NCBI GenBank assembly: GCA_038373865.1
Contig: JAXGGA010002849.1
Span: 49,489-113,488 of the forward strand
Direction of reading: 5' to 3'
From: Uloborus plumipes
Lineage: Eukaryota; Arthropoda; Arachnida; Araneae; Uloboridae
Length of the DNA stretch: 64,000 bases
The notes beneath the pieces are model-generated. The model saw only the letters and a program-made list of their open reading frames with translations, was not told where the DNA came from and ran no database searches. A program made the position numbers and the translations under genes. Of this stretch, positions 35,451 to 48,300 are shown piece by piece; positions within the stretch are counted from its first letter, which is position 1; every line of letters begins with the position of its first letter.

Positions 35451-38400
35451 GTAAGTGACTTTATTTCTGATGAGAAATTTAATGCAAAATATATCCTGTT
35501 TTATTTCGGTTTACATGTTGAACATGTGTCTCGTAACATGATGGTTATCTTTCTTCTACCACGGGGAATGTCACATTTGTAAAACCAATTCTCGTAACTC
35601 ATGGCGCGGATTTTTAGCTCTATCTTTCGTGATTCGGATGGGACAGTTTACTATTTTTACATCTTTCATTTAGGCCGGAAGGTTGAACATGCCCGTTTCA
35701 AACTGTTAATAGAACAGAACAATCTGTGAAACGATGGGCGTTGCAGAACTAATTACTTTATTATCCGTTAATATATATTATTTATTTTTATTTTCTAGTC
35801 AACAAGCTTAAGTATTACACTTATCAAATTTAAAGAGAAAAGTTCAAGTATTATCTCCGCTCGTAAAATAAAGAAAAGAAAGAGCTCTTTAAACGTATTT
35901 AATATCTTAAAAAATTGTTTAGCCATTTGTTTTAAACAATAACATATCTGAAACTTAACAAGATATTCTCATTACCTTTTAGCTAAACTAATTCATTTAC
36001 AACGGAAACTTGTTCTCAACTCCCTCATAATACAATTAAGGAAACATTATCGTTGGCTACAGTTACGTATGTGTCTGAAATGGGTAGCTCAACATTAATA
36101 ATCAAACATTTCAAAGAGATAGAACACTTGAAAATGATCTATAATTAACATAGAGCTATGTTGACTATTCTGGTGATAATCAAATGCAAGTTCCTTACAT
36201 GCAACCGCAACTAGAGTAGGCTGACTTAAAGAGGATTTGAAAGCCAACTTAGCTGTCAGTATTCAAACACTAGGGGAGTAAGCTTTATTGGAAACAACAA
36301 TAATTAATAATAGAGGAATGATGTGTTTTAGCTGACTGTTGTTTAACAAAGGTACATGCTCCGGCTCTCAATTGGATTGCACAATCATTAGTTTATGTTT
36401 ACCTATTCAGCGTAATTAGGTACTCTAGTGTAGATAGTTTACCGCAATGGCCATCTAAGTCATCTGCTTTAGAGAATTCAACATTACACGTGCGCTCAAA
36501 ATGATCCCTTTGTAAACATTAGATGCAATTAAATATTATGATAAGTGCACTTTGACGTGTTTTGGTAGGCAACTAACTTCATTAATTGAAATCAAATTTT
36601 ACATAGAATGTTCCGAGCTTGAATTGTATTATTGAATGTAAAAACATAAGTTTGATTGATTTTTATATTAGGGATCTGAACTGATTTTTTATAATTAAAT
36701 TTACACCCTTGAACTTTTGCATAAATCTATTATACAGTATAATGCATGTATTTTGTTTGTATTCAAAAATGATATTATTTTTTAAATTTTATTCAAGACA
36801 CACTCGATAATTAAACCCAGAAAGCCTTAATTCAGTTAAATGTTGCTGGTTGTAAGTAATTTAGTTTTTTCATTATGTTTCAATATGAGAAAAACTTTTA
36901 TTCCCTCTTCTGAACCAAACATTTGTTAGACTTTGTTTTTATTTTTTTAAATTTCTATGAAGGATTTATATTAAATAATTATTAATGTATTTGGGTAGTG
37001 GTAATTACTTTACGACTGTTAGTTAGTTTCACTAATTCGTCTTCAAAGATTCATACATTGTTAAGTAAACTGAGCATACGTTTCAATTTTCATCGTAATA
37101 TTTTTTGCTTGAATTGCTGCAAGTGGTTTCGTGCTTGTAAATACTTTTTACTATTGCTTTAGTATTTTGTATTAATTAATACAAAAAACTCAGTTGGGGT
37201 TATTTTAGTTTAATATACTATTTGGAACTGTTGCAAATTATCGTCATTCGAAGATTCTTTAACTCATTTTTACAAAAAGCACTGTACTTTCCTTACTTAT
37301 ATTAAACGTAAGATATACTATTTTCTCTTTTGATGTAAAAGTAACATCACTAGTGCTATTTAATACATTTTTATATCTTAATATACAAAACTCAGTTTCA
37401 AGGTACTGTACAATATTGTTTGTATATTGTTTTTTCCACATTAATTCAATTCTACACACCATTATACTTTCAACTATTTTAAGTTATTGACTATGGTTTT
37501 ATTTATTACACAAAATATTTTATATATTAATTATTATTATTTCAATTCCATTCAGTTTTCAATTAAAGTACGAGACAATTTCAAACTAAAAGTCATTTAG
37601 TGACGCACATTACATTGTCAAATAATGCATATATTTAGAGTAAATCTGTAATCCAGTGCCAGTCAGTTTCATATGTTGCTATTGATCTTATGGAGGCGCC
37701 ATATTTGAAAAGCACTAAAATGTGTTCAAATCCATTATAACGTTGTGCAGCCTCGGGAAATTTCCAGCATTAGTTTGTAGTTCATGATATTGAACAAAAC
37801 TGTTGAATGAGTTGGGCATGTGCTCTAATTGAAGCACTAGCTTCTTACTTTAATAATACTGTATTTGAAATGTTTTGATTACTTTAACTTATTTCGAGAC
37901 GATACTTGATGTTACTCATTTAAACATAAGAAATAATTTCAGAACATTGTAACATGCTTCAATTCTTCTCTAAGACAGCTAGCTCGGCTATTTATTATTA
38001 AAAACAAAAAGTATATCTTGTGTGCAGGCGAAGTATAGATCAAGCTATCGCACTTAGAGTTATTAAATATAGCTCATGGCATAAAACTATAACTTCATTC
38101 ATTGTGAATTATGTGGTTTAGATTTTCCTGGAAAAATGTCAGTTTTTTTTTCTTTTATTTTTATTTTTTCCCAGCAAAATTTTGACCACCATGCGTCTGT
38201 ACTAGAGCTATACAAAGTGATCCTGGAGTGATCATTTAAGGTCTCATTATAGATGTGATTTTTTTTTCAAATTAGTTTATTTTTAATCTAATGTCTTAAG
38301 ACTCTTCAAATGTTAGACTTTTGCCAGAAATAGAATACTGTTCTCGAAACAATTTCAGGCAAAATAAATTCTCTATGTCCGAGATCCAAGTAAACTATTT

Positions 38401-38940
38401 TGATTTCAATTTTTAGAACTGGAAGTGTTTATATTTAATATATAATTTTATACATATTTTTAAAGTGCCACTTTTACTATTATTCATTAAGGTAATAGTA
38501 TTAACTATGTGTCTGCACTTGCAACAAAATAACTATTTCCGTTTCGCTGTTTTTTAAAAAAATCATTTAGCAGAGCGATGGGTACAGAAAACTACAACAA
38601 TAATATGTTTCTACCATTAATAAATGAGCTACTCAGTATTAATGATCTTTCACATAAATGCATCTTAAGCACATTAAAATTGCTTTTTGAATTTTGAAAT
38701 TAATAAATTTGAAAAAATAAAAGAAAGCTACAAAATGTATACTTATATTTTGTATCATAAAATGTAACTACTCAAATTTACCAATAAATGCACACGTTGA
38801 TGATATTTAAGTGCAACATCGTCATGAATAAAAGATAAGCATCAAATAGTGCTAAATCCAAGGTAGAAAATGCGCAGGGCGGATGATTCTAGAATATTTG
38901 TTATATTTGTTTATATCAGAAAGCAACTTAACTTGACACT
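35451..38940. other. No feature recognised
   Basis: AT-rich intron sequence without recognisable domains, TIRs or arrays. Confidence 0.5.
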
Positions 38941-38960
38941 AAACGTCACTACGCACGGAG

Positions 38961-39182
38961 CCAATAAGAGCTCATAAGCAGTTAAGGATCTCCTCTAATT
39001 CGCCAAGTAGGCTATGACGTTTTATCTAGCTCGTTTTTCATTGGGTGACGTCACGACGCCAGTGTCAAGAAACCTTGCAGTGTAGTATAATTGTTTGATT
39101 TTTTGTGAGCTTTTCAGTGCACCATTAAGCAAGCGGCAAGAATTATACTTGAACTCTCCGTTTAAAAGGTACATTATAGCAG
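38961..39182 (+). promoter_or_regulatory. Candidate plus-strand promoter inside the Dscam intron
   Basis: Seen in order: CCAAT at 38961, an inverted CCAAT (ATTGG) at 39040-39044, CRE TGACGTCA at 39046-39053, TATAATT at 39086-39092, and an initiator TCAGTG with A at 39116, exactly 30 bases past the start of the TATA motif. A possible donor AGCAG|GTAAAA follows at 39183. The block is GC-richer than its surroundings. Inference: an antisense transcript or an enhancer. No downstream exon was recognised. Confidence 0.3.
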
Positions 39183-39624
39183 GTAAAAGGTACAACATAG
39201 GAGGAATAATACGTATCCTATTACTTTATACTAAAGCATAAGAAATGCCAGTTTATTCAACACATTATTTATAGAAAACAGCAAAATTGATGAAAATACT
39301 AAAAAAGTTCCCTGTTCGTCTTTATGCGGAAAATCAATTTCTTACATGCACGTTAACTTTAATATTAACCATTAAACCGAAATTTGACATATATACAACT
39401 TAACCCTAACTGATGCGAGTACGTTTTAGAAAATTTCACCACAAGGGATGGCGCAAGTAAATGCAAATTCAAATTTAACATACAACAATATATCTTGAAA
39501 TTCTAAAACGGTTCACGCGAAATTCAGATTTGCCACATTTCTTGTATTCTATTTCAAATCGTTAATCCGACTTTTACATGTTTAAACGACCACTTTGTTC
39601 AACCATTTTCTTCATCTCTCTATT

Positions 39625-40040
39625 CCCTAGTAGCATCAACTGATCGGATTTTGCTCGGCCGATCATCGAACTCCTCGTAAACTGATCCCGTAACGCACGA
39701 TGACATCGCTCCGATCAGTATCCGAGCACGGTTTTCGATGAGCTACTTTTCATCGAAAAGCGATATCCTTCCGATCAACTTTCCCGATGAAAATAAGCCG
39801 AGCTATGTTCCATCGGAAAACGATATTCTCCCGATCAAGTTTCCCGATGAAATTCATCGGCACGGGACTGTTCTGCTCGTAAATTGCTCCAAATCTCATC
39901 GTATTTCGAGCAAAACTCATCGGATTTTGCTTCTCGGATTCTGTTTGACCGATGAGACATATTGGATCATCGGCTGATGAGAATTTCATTGGGTTTCGAT
40001 GAATGGCCGATCATCGGCCGATGAGATAATGTTGCTGGGG
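39625..40040. mobile_element. CGATCA/TCATCGG-rich foldback element (about 416 bp)
   Basis: Seen: the left end (CCCTAGTAGCATCAAC, then TGATCGG) and right end (complement of CCCCAGCAACATTATCTC, then ATCGGCCGATGATCGGCC) are imperfect inverted repeats. The body is filled with CCGATCA, CCCGATGA and TCATCGG. A direct duplication of about 60 bases lies at 39740-39860. Both strands have a 79-codon open frame over the same stretch, a by-product of the self-complementary units. Inference: non-autonomous palindromic element. Confidence 0.7.
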
Positions 40041-42378
40041 TTGTTTCCATAAAGCTATTTTAACACTCCTTAAATATACAAACTCTTCTTTCCGGAATTT
40101 ACAACTTCGGCAAATGTGCATTTGATTATCTAATTGTGTTATTTAGTTAGTATCCCACTGTTAAGTAACGAAATATCGCTAAAACTAAGAGAAAAGTTAC
40201 CTTAATGTTCGAGTCGAACTGATAAACGTTAGATTAAAAAAAAATCCATATTATTTGGGATTTTGTTTAGTACACAAGCTGAATCGTCCCTATAGTACTT
40301 TTAGGACAGCAGTTTCATGAATTTTGTGTGTGACAAATAATAAGTATGTTTCTAAATTACAGAGAAAACGAATATGAATTGATTCAAATTTTAAAAACGT
40401 GAGTAAAATTGAGCTCGGAATCTCTCCAACTCAAACTTTAGCAACTGACACCAAATATAAATATGTGAATTACAAAAACGTATTTTTAACGAACCATTAG
40501 CAGCAATGTTTTGAAAGTATGCTGGCTACTGGATTTTACTTAAGATAAAGCAATCTCTAAATAAAAAATCTTAAACGTTCAAGAAAAGAAGTTAGGTGGT
40601 TTTCCTGATAAAGAGTCTTTCTTTCTTTGAAAGCTAAAAAAGAAATATATGTGCCCGGGGGACGTCTGATGAATTGACTGACATAGGGACTGACACACCA
40701 AATCCTGCAGGAATACAAAGTCTGATGGGATTCCAGCTTTGTTTGGCTTTCGCTTTCCAACTGAATTTCTCTGAATGTTCATTTCTGCTTGAAACTCCAC
40801 AGGGTATTTTAAAAACTTGTCTTAGAAAAAAACTGTATCCTTGTTTAAAATCCATGATGTTTCCTTTTTCCATTATATTTCAACCTTGACACTAAATTTT
40901 TATTTGAGGTGCCACGTTTGGAATTACTCTTTGTGAAGTATGTTCACGTCAATGGGAATATATTTTTATTCCTCTGTAGAGATATAAGAAAAGACGTTAA
41001 TCGGATTTCACACTTACTAGTTAAAGAAAATCTCTACAGTAAACTAGCTACCGTAGCTACCCAATAGCATTATGAAACATCTGTTGAGGTTTTATTTTTT
41101 TGTTATTAAAAAATTGTTTTTATACTGTTTATCAGTTTAATTTTTGTTTGAAATCGATTTTATGTCATTAAACATTGACTTAAAGATAACTAACACAATA
41201 ATGCATCCTTCTAGATTGTTAATTTCAAAATCATATTTTAATTTCGCAGAAAAGCTATCGGACATAGCTGTTTTTTTTTTTAATTTATTTTTTTCTTTTA
41301 AATTTATTTTTTTCTTTCTCTTTCTTCTGTTCTTCAGTTCCTAAAATACATTTTAATATCTTTGAAAGTATTTTCTACGTAAGTTCACGTTTGGTTCTTT
41401 CTTTCTTATTTTTTCTTGAAACTATATTATACATCATTTGATTTTCTGTTTTTCAAAAATGTTCGTCAATTGTTTGTTTTTACAGAACTACAAAAGCTGT
41501 AATCTTAGGGTGTACTAGTGAGAAATACACTTTTAGAACTTATCTCATCAATACAGTGAAAACAGAAGAAAAAAACTTTATAAATAAATCTTTTAGGGAG
41601 AAGGAGAAAAAATTACAAAAAAAAAAATATTTTTTTTTTGGGGGGGGGGGAATTACTTTATTTAGTTACTCCAAACTATAAAAAGTAACATTGTTCAACC
41701 TCAAAAAATAACTATAGCTTCTAAAATTGTACAAGTGATCAGTTAGCAACTTAAAAAAGAAATCTTAATTCCAAATTAAGCCCCTTTTTGTGATTACACT
41801 TTCAGTTCAGCAGAAAATGCAGATCAAAAGACAAACTATATCAACAGAAAGAATAAATTTAAGGAAAGCATATGCACGGTCCATTAAAGTCAAATCATGC
41901 AGACCATTGGATCACAGAATGATGAATTTCATTGAGAAATACCCCCAAACTTCTCAAGATTGTGTTTCTGGTTACTGTTTTTATTTCTCGTTTTAATTCC
42001 TTCTTATTTTAAGAAATGACCAAATTGGCGGCAACCCAAATGGGCTATTAAATAAGAACAAAAAAAAAATGTGTTTGTCTCAAACCAGGCTGCGTGTTGG
42101 CTACTTACCATTTGCAGACCTCGCGCTGTGCCCGATACCAACTATTATTCTATTATGTGGAACCTCTACCGGAAAATCCTTTGCCACGAGAATTTTTGCA
42201 TTCAGTTCCTCCTTGAAGACACCTGGAGTCTTTTTTGCTACAAAACTGCACCAGGGATTTATTCACCAGTGATTTAACTTTGCTAAGACATAACCCAAGC
42301 TGTGTTCTGGAACCAATGCCGTATGAAACACATTATTGCGTACTCATTCATTAGATTTAAATAAAATATCGTACAAAA
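40041..42378. other. No gene recognised
   Basis: The stretch 40560-40890 has overlapping open frames on both strands and slightly higher GC. Another frame at 41790-41996 follows a possible acceptor (ACACTTTCAG). Neither matches a family I know. Poly-T, poly-A and G11 runs occur at 41270-41652. Confidence 0.4.
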
Positions 42379-42380
42379 TA

Positions 42381-42554
42381 CAGTGGAGCCCGCTTATTAG
42401 AATATTGGTTAAAAGAATATCCCACTTAATATAATATATTTTCAAGATAACAAACTGCTGTAATGCATTATTTTTTATCCCGGATAATGGAATATCCCGC
42501 TTCTTAGAATATTTTTTGTGGCAAAATCGCTACTCCATTAAGCGGGCTCGACTG
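42381..42554. mobile_element. Short TIR element (MITE, 174 bp), Tigger-like ends
   Basis: Seen: CAGTGGAGCCCGCTTATTAG at 42381 and a complementary end (AGCGGGCTCGACTG) at 42554, flanked by TA. GAATAT and ATATCCCGCTT motifs repeat inside. Known: pogo/Tigger elements have CAGT-type ends and TA target sites. Inference: a pogo-derived MITE. Confidence 0.85.
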
Positions 42555-42970
42555 TATGTCAAATGAAAAAAACGTTCATGTGACGTATTAAAACCTAATT
42601 AGTCCAATTCCTCCGTCAGGCACTAAGAAAACAAAATGCAGTTAGTTCATAATTCGGCCGTAATACCAGTGGCAAATGTATATATTTCAGGTGTATGTTT
42701 TCCCACATAAAAGGGCTAACAAGCATAGCTATAATAAAAAAAATGTAGATAATAATATGCTGAAGCAGTTAACATGGTTGCAAAAATAGGGTTTTGTTGG
42801 TACGGAAGTTATAACAACGCCGCGTGAAAAATACTAAAGTAATTTTAAAGTTGAAAGGCAGGTGTATTTATTTATATTTTTTTTTAATTCATGAAACAAT
42901 ACATCAAGTTTAGTCGTTGTTTATAAATCATTACTAAGACAATATGCAGAAGATTGACTCTTATGATATA

Positions 42971-44089
42971 CAGGGTGGTTATAAATTAACAGGAGGTGTT
43001 TGGAGCCCTCTAGCTCGCGAACTACTGGGCGAAACATTGCCAAACTTCGTGAGCATGCATATTAGACCATGGGATTTTGATTTCTGGAATTAAAAAAAAA
43101 ATAGTTTGAAAAATTACCACCAGGGGGAAATTTGGCGCTGTTAAAGTGTATTATTATGAATATCGAAGCATTAATTGCTACTGACAAAATATGCATCCAT
43201 TTTATTTGCAAAAATGACTTTTTTTGGCACAAATGTGGTTCGATATGATCGCCATTGTAAAGTTGTAAGAACTGCATACGATGCAGAACATTTTCTACGG
43301 CAGCTCGTAACATATCAGGATGGATTTCTCTAATTTTTAAAATTATCATATCTTTTAAACTTGCGATATCAGAAATGTTTCTTTGATAGCATCAAAGCAT
43401 TGTTCTCTAATAGCATTTGCAACTTCGTCAACTTGTAGCTGTTTAACCGTCTGTCGCCCCTAGCCTGGTTGCTGGGCTAGAAATCCAGTCATTTTAAACC
43501 GCTTAATCATGTTTCTTAAATTTGTTATTGTCAGCGGGCCTTTTCTCAACTGCTTCACTCGCCGAAATTCTCGAAGAGTAACATTGGCATTTTCATCACG
43601 CTGATAGTAGAGCTTCACTAACAAAGCGCGGTCCTGCATAGTTAAAGCCATCAAGAGGCAACTGCGCTCAGAATGATGAGAATGCTCTCAGTCAGTCATT
43701 CTATACAGATGATCGCTAAACGCAAAGCGTTTATGCAAAATATTGCATTCTAATTGGTTGGTGGACAGCTATTTTGTTCGTGGTGATTTTTTTTTAATAG
43801 AAAATTCTACGGCGATCATATTAAACCTCATTTGCAAAGAACAATCATTTTTGCTTGGCGAAATTGATTTATACAGCATCTTTTCAAGTTTAATTCGCGA
43901 TATTCAGTGTTATACACTTTTACAGCGCCAAATTTCCCCCTGGTGGTAATTTTTCAAACTATTTTTTTTATTCCAGAAATCAAAATCCCACGGTCTAATA
44001 TGCATGCTCGCGAAGTTTGGCAATGTTTCGCCCAGTAGTTCGCGAGCTAGAGGGCTCCAAACACCTCCTGTTAATTTATAACCACCCTG
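42971..44089 (-). mobile_element. Internally deleted mariner-like element with ~168-bp TIRs
   Basis: Seen: 42971-43140 and 43923-44089 are near-identical inverted copies, starting CAGGGTGGTTATAAATTAAC, flanked by TA. Between them lie both ends of a transposase on the minus strand. Inference: a deletion derivative of a full-length element with the same long TIRs. Confidence 0.88.
43200..43651 (-). pseudogene. Mariner-like transposase remnant (N-terminal HTH fused to C-terminus)
   Basis: Seen: from the ATG at 43651, MALTMQDRALLVKLYYQRDE begins a DUF4817-type helix-turn-helix region, running on to KGPLTITNLRNMIKRFKMTG. A stop (TAG) follows GFLAQQPG, after which the frame continues to about 43370. 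At 43349-43230 the typical C-terminus of such proteins appears (DMLRAAVENVLHRMQFLQLY, then NGDHIEPHL). The whole DDE core is missing. Known: DUF4817 heads a group of mariner-like transposases common in arthropods. Not functional. Confidence 0.8.
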
Positions 44090-45110
44090 TAGTTTATGAA
44101 ATTGTCTTTAAATAAATGATTAAGCTTGTTGTTATACATTACGCATATATACATTTTATTTCTATACTTTTTTTAAGTTCATTATATACAACAAAACTAA
44201 TGCTTACCAATATATGCTAGTTTTTTAAGTTATATTTCTTAAAATATTTTTTATGCATTAATATGAATATTTGAAACAAGCGATAAATAAAATAAAATAT
44301 AACTTAAACCCTTAGTGAAAGCAAATGAGATACTTATACATCTTTCGAATATATCTAATAGATAAAACTTCCGTATAAACTTTCAATAACTACCAATGTG
44401 TTAGATTAGCAACGAAACCTCGTTTGAAGAACAAACTTTGTACACAGGACATATTTTTAAATGTGACAAAACTTGTAATGAAACTTTGTTAATTAACACT
44501 AAGTAGCATAATAAATAAAAGAAGCTATGGCATGTAAAATAGCATATTTAAGAGCAAAAGATATTTCTTCTACACTATGTCTCTAAAAAAAATATTAAAT
44601 TAAAAATACTGTGTAAGTCGCGTTGGAAGCCAAAATTAATGTTATTCATGCCACAATAGAAGATAATTAATTTTGAATCACTTACAAAAGGAAGCCGAGA
44701 CTTTGACAGGAAAGAAGTCTTATAAAGAAATAAAAATTTTAAGTAGAATTTCCTGCAGTGACACTAATTGGCTTAAAGATGCAGAGCTCTATTATTCATC
44801 ATAGTATAAGAGTAAAATATTTCCTGAAGGTGTAGTTTTCCTTTTGACACATGCTTGCTCTTCTATTTCAATATATGCAAATAATATTAAAATTTATGCG
44901 ATACTCATATGACATTTCACTTCTTATGTTCTGGTAATTACAGTCTACATAGTGCTGGAGATCGAAAATTTTCTTAAACATAGTTAGAACAATAATAATA
45001 AAATAAGTAAATAAATAAATAAATAAATAAAAATAAACTAAAAAAATATCAATTAAAAGGTAATTTGAATTTTAGTTCTTAAATTCAAGTTATACATTTT
45101 GTAATCATGA
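44090..45110. other. No feature recognised
   Basis: AT-rich intron sequence. An AAAT microsatellite lies at about 45005-45030. Confidence 0.5.
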
Positions 45111-45114
45111 TGTG

Positions 45115-45315
45115 TAACGGGCCTGTTTATTGGCGTTAGTGATGGCTGGTTTGTAGGCGCGGGTGCGTGGAGGGGAGGGGGACTTGAATACCATCACTAG
45201 AAAAGGCTAGGCCAAGGAACTGCACCATCTGAAGTAAGGGCCAGTGGACCTCCAAGGAGGTAAACCACCATCCACTTACTTGGTGGAAATTCCGGGTCCT
45301 CAATAACAATAATAA
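45115..45315 (+). repeat. GC-rich island with a trinucleotide tail, possible SINE
   Basis: Seen: about 180 bases of distinctly higher GC, with an A-box-like TGGCGTTAGTGATGG near 45131, a weak B-box-like GGACTTGAATACC near 45180, and an end GGAAATTCCGGGTCC (about 45285) followed by AATAATAAT-type repeats. Inference: a tRNA-type SINE. Box matches are imperfect and no second copy is in the window. Confidence 0.3.
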
Positions 45316-48300
45316 TAGTTCTATTTGTTAATGTTATTATTATTATTACTATTATTATTATTATTATTAGTGGTAGTAGTAGTAGTAGCTGTTATTGTTG
45401 TTGTAATAGGTGTAGTAGCAATAGGTTTTTTTTTCCTGCAAACTTAAGACTTAATAATTGAACATTTGAAGAAGAATAATAGCGAGTAATAACATCCAAA
45501 TTAATAATAAGGATAGCGATATCACTACTACTTATGCTTAAAATTATAATAATAGAAAACGAAAATTACTTTGAAAAGGAAAATTGTCATATAATTTTTA
45601 AAAAATAGGTAATGTAAAACCCTTTAACTAGGACACCCTTTAAGAGCAAGAATCTGAGAGAGTGTCACGCCTGTGATTCATGATGTCTCAGAGTTTTTCA
45701 AAAAAATTACCAAATGTTTATTATCTTATTAAAAAACCAAATCCAGAATGTTTTGCTCCAAAGTTGAGTTGTTTAGTTTTTATGGACCCCTAAAGGTGAA
45801 GGTGCAGCATCAAAAATTAAGCGGATTTTCAAGACATGGAAGTTGCTGTGTGCCAAAACTCTTACCAGGAACTGTTTAACTCCAATTTTCTTTTAATATA
45901 TGGAGTATAAAAGGTTGAAACTTCACAAAATGAATGTTAAATGTGTGGTAAGTTGTTGCCGTAAGGTAAGTGAAGGCCCTCAAAACAGGGCATTTTTGAC
46001 GTTTTTTAGCGTTTTTGAGGTCTAAAAACAGCTTGTACATTTCAGTTGGCACGGCAAAAGTAAAATCGTTTGAAAGACCAGTGTAAGCACTTTAAAATAA
46101 TGTATAAATAACCGAGGAAAGTTCAACGTGCTTTTAGTTGCGTGAGGCAGAATTATGAAAAATGTCATATTTTACCGATATTCAAACCGTCATAACTTCC
46201 TCTGCCAACAACATATTAAAATATATGTATATATATATATTTTTTTTTTCGCCAATGTCATACTATTCTTTGTCTTAACAGAACAGTTGAGTCCTTTGAG
46301 GCGAAATGTGATTTTTTTTTTTTACAAAAAATGTATTTTTTCCTGTGCATTTTTTACAAACAAAGAACTCGTAATCGTAACTTTGTCTGTCCTTGTAATA
46401 AAAAAAGCTTACCAAATTCACTGGGACATTCCTTTTGCAGTATTAATAAAACTGAAAGTACACAAAACGCATCCCTCTTGTATTCGTATATAGAAGAAAA
46501 TGATTAATGTGTAATTTGTAAAGATACAAACACAAAGTATAATTCATCATTCAGTAGCAAACGATTGAGAATAACAAATTTCAGGTTACATCATTTATTA
46601 CTAGCCATACAATTGATAATGTATGTTTTTGGTTAAATAACATATCATTAGGATTGAACAAACGCCAAGTATGAGCTGATCGACGGTTACTCTACATTAA
46701 CTGATGCAATATATAATGAGAACTGCATTTAAGGTTTCATGGATCAAGTTCTGTTTTCTAAATGCACCACAAAACATGTCGTGCATGAATTTTTGTGTTT
46801 TGTAAAATATGAAAAGCTTAGGTATAAATCACTTTCCAAAGAAGAAAAAGTGTAAAGTTTTCCAACATTACTGGGGAAAAAAGTGTCTTTTAAGTTCTTA
46901 AAAGCCTTGCTGCACTCTTTATCATGCTTGACACTAATTGTCTCGCCGAAGAATATATCTCATCTATCACGCGACGTTTAGGTATAATTTGTGACAAAAA
47001 ATGCGTGATGTTGAACTTTCATGAAAGTTTATTTTTCACGTGTTTTCTCCCCTGAAAGTGTTAGATGTTCGCGTTTTTTCCTGCTTCCTGTGGAGCATCA
47101 TTATCTTAGATTAAGCCACGTTTTCCATGCGTAAATCATTCATTTTGTAAGAACTTTCCTTTTTTTTCTTTTGTCTTTATTACGTAGCTAAGGAAATGCA
47201 TTGTGTTTGAAAAAAGTAAATGAAAGACTTTTTTGTTTAATGCTTTAAAAAAAGCTACAAATGGTGTACCATTCAAATTTTATCTGCACATGGTATACAT
47301 GCCTTGGAAGTTTCAGGTTTGATAAGAGTCATGCATTGAAAATTGCAATAATAATAATAATATTATAATTAGTATTAACAATGATAATAAGAAGATAGAG
47401 AAGAAAAAGACCATAAGAAATGAATAAATAATATTTTACGATTTATTTTTGTAAGTGAAAACTATTTCCGTTTGTAATAAATTTAAGATAAAATAATACG
47501 CGTGAAAACATGTATTTCTTAAGATATTGATGTTAAAGGTAAACGTTTCTGTCAATAAATATGTTTTATATTTTAAAAATAAAACGCCGATGTATTTATA
47601 AATTTGATCAGAAGGTAACTATTTTTAGTAGAATACTTTACTTTTTCATGCAGTTTGTATTTCAAAATTTTAAAACGATGACTGCTAAAAATATCTATGA
47701 AATAAATCGTACTTTTGAAACGTCTTGAGATTTTTTGGACTTAAGATGTATCCAGTAAAAGTAATAAAAATACGTCTTTACATTTTCTTATCCAAAATAT
47801 TCAAATATTTGTAAGGGTTGAATAGAGATTCAGACCAATGAAAAATGTTTTAAAACCTTAAGCTCGAAAATAAATAAAACGTTCTTTTCTAAATAAAATG
47901 AAATCCGGAGTAGTTTATTCCTGACAAAAATCTATCTTGAAAAAAAAAATATTTACGAGCGTGGAATGTTCTATGTCATACATAATAGAACAACTTTATT
48001 CTAAGTAACCCTCAAGAATGTTGCCCCCCCCCCCCCCCAAATTAAATCAAAAATCTCACATTACTAATCCTTAAAATAATAAATATATAAACAATCCTCG
48101 AAAATATCCCCCTACCGCTTCTCCCGATAACCCTGCTTAAACCCCACTTGTATTTAATCTAACATCTACAAAATTATAAATTATTTTCAGCAATCCATTC
48201 CATTCGGAATTCTGTGGACATAAATCACTTGGCATTCGAGGAATTTAAATAAAAGTCGACATACAACAATCAATACAAATAATCTTGAAACCATTTATAT

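Noticed and set aside
39738..39989. Two 79-codon frames on opposite strands
   Set aside because: A by-product of self-complementary repeat units in the foldback element.
42069..42277. Overlapping plus-strand frames in a GC-richer block
   Set aside because: Two phases are open equally, with no domain and no splice evidence.
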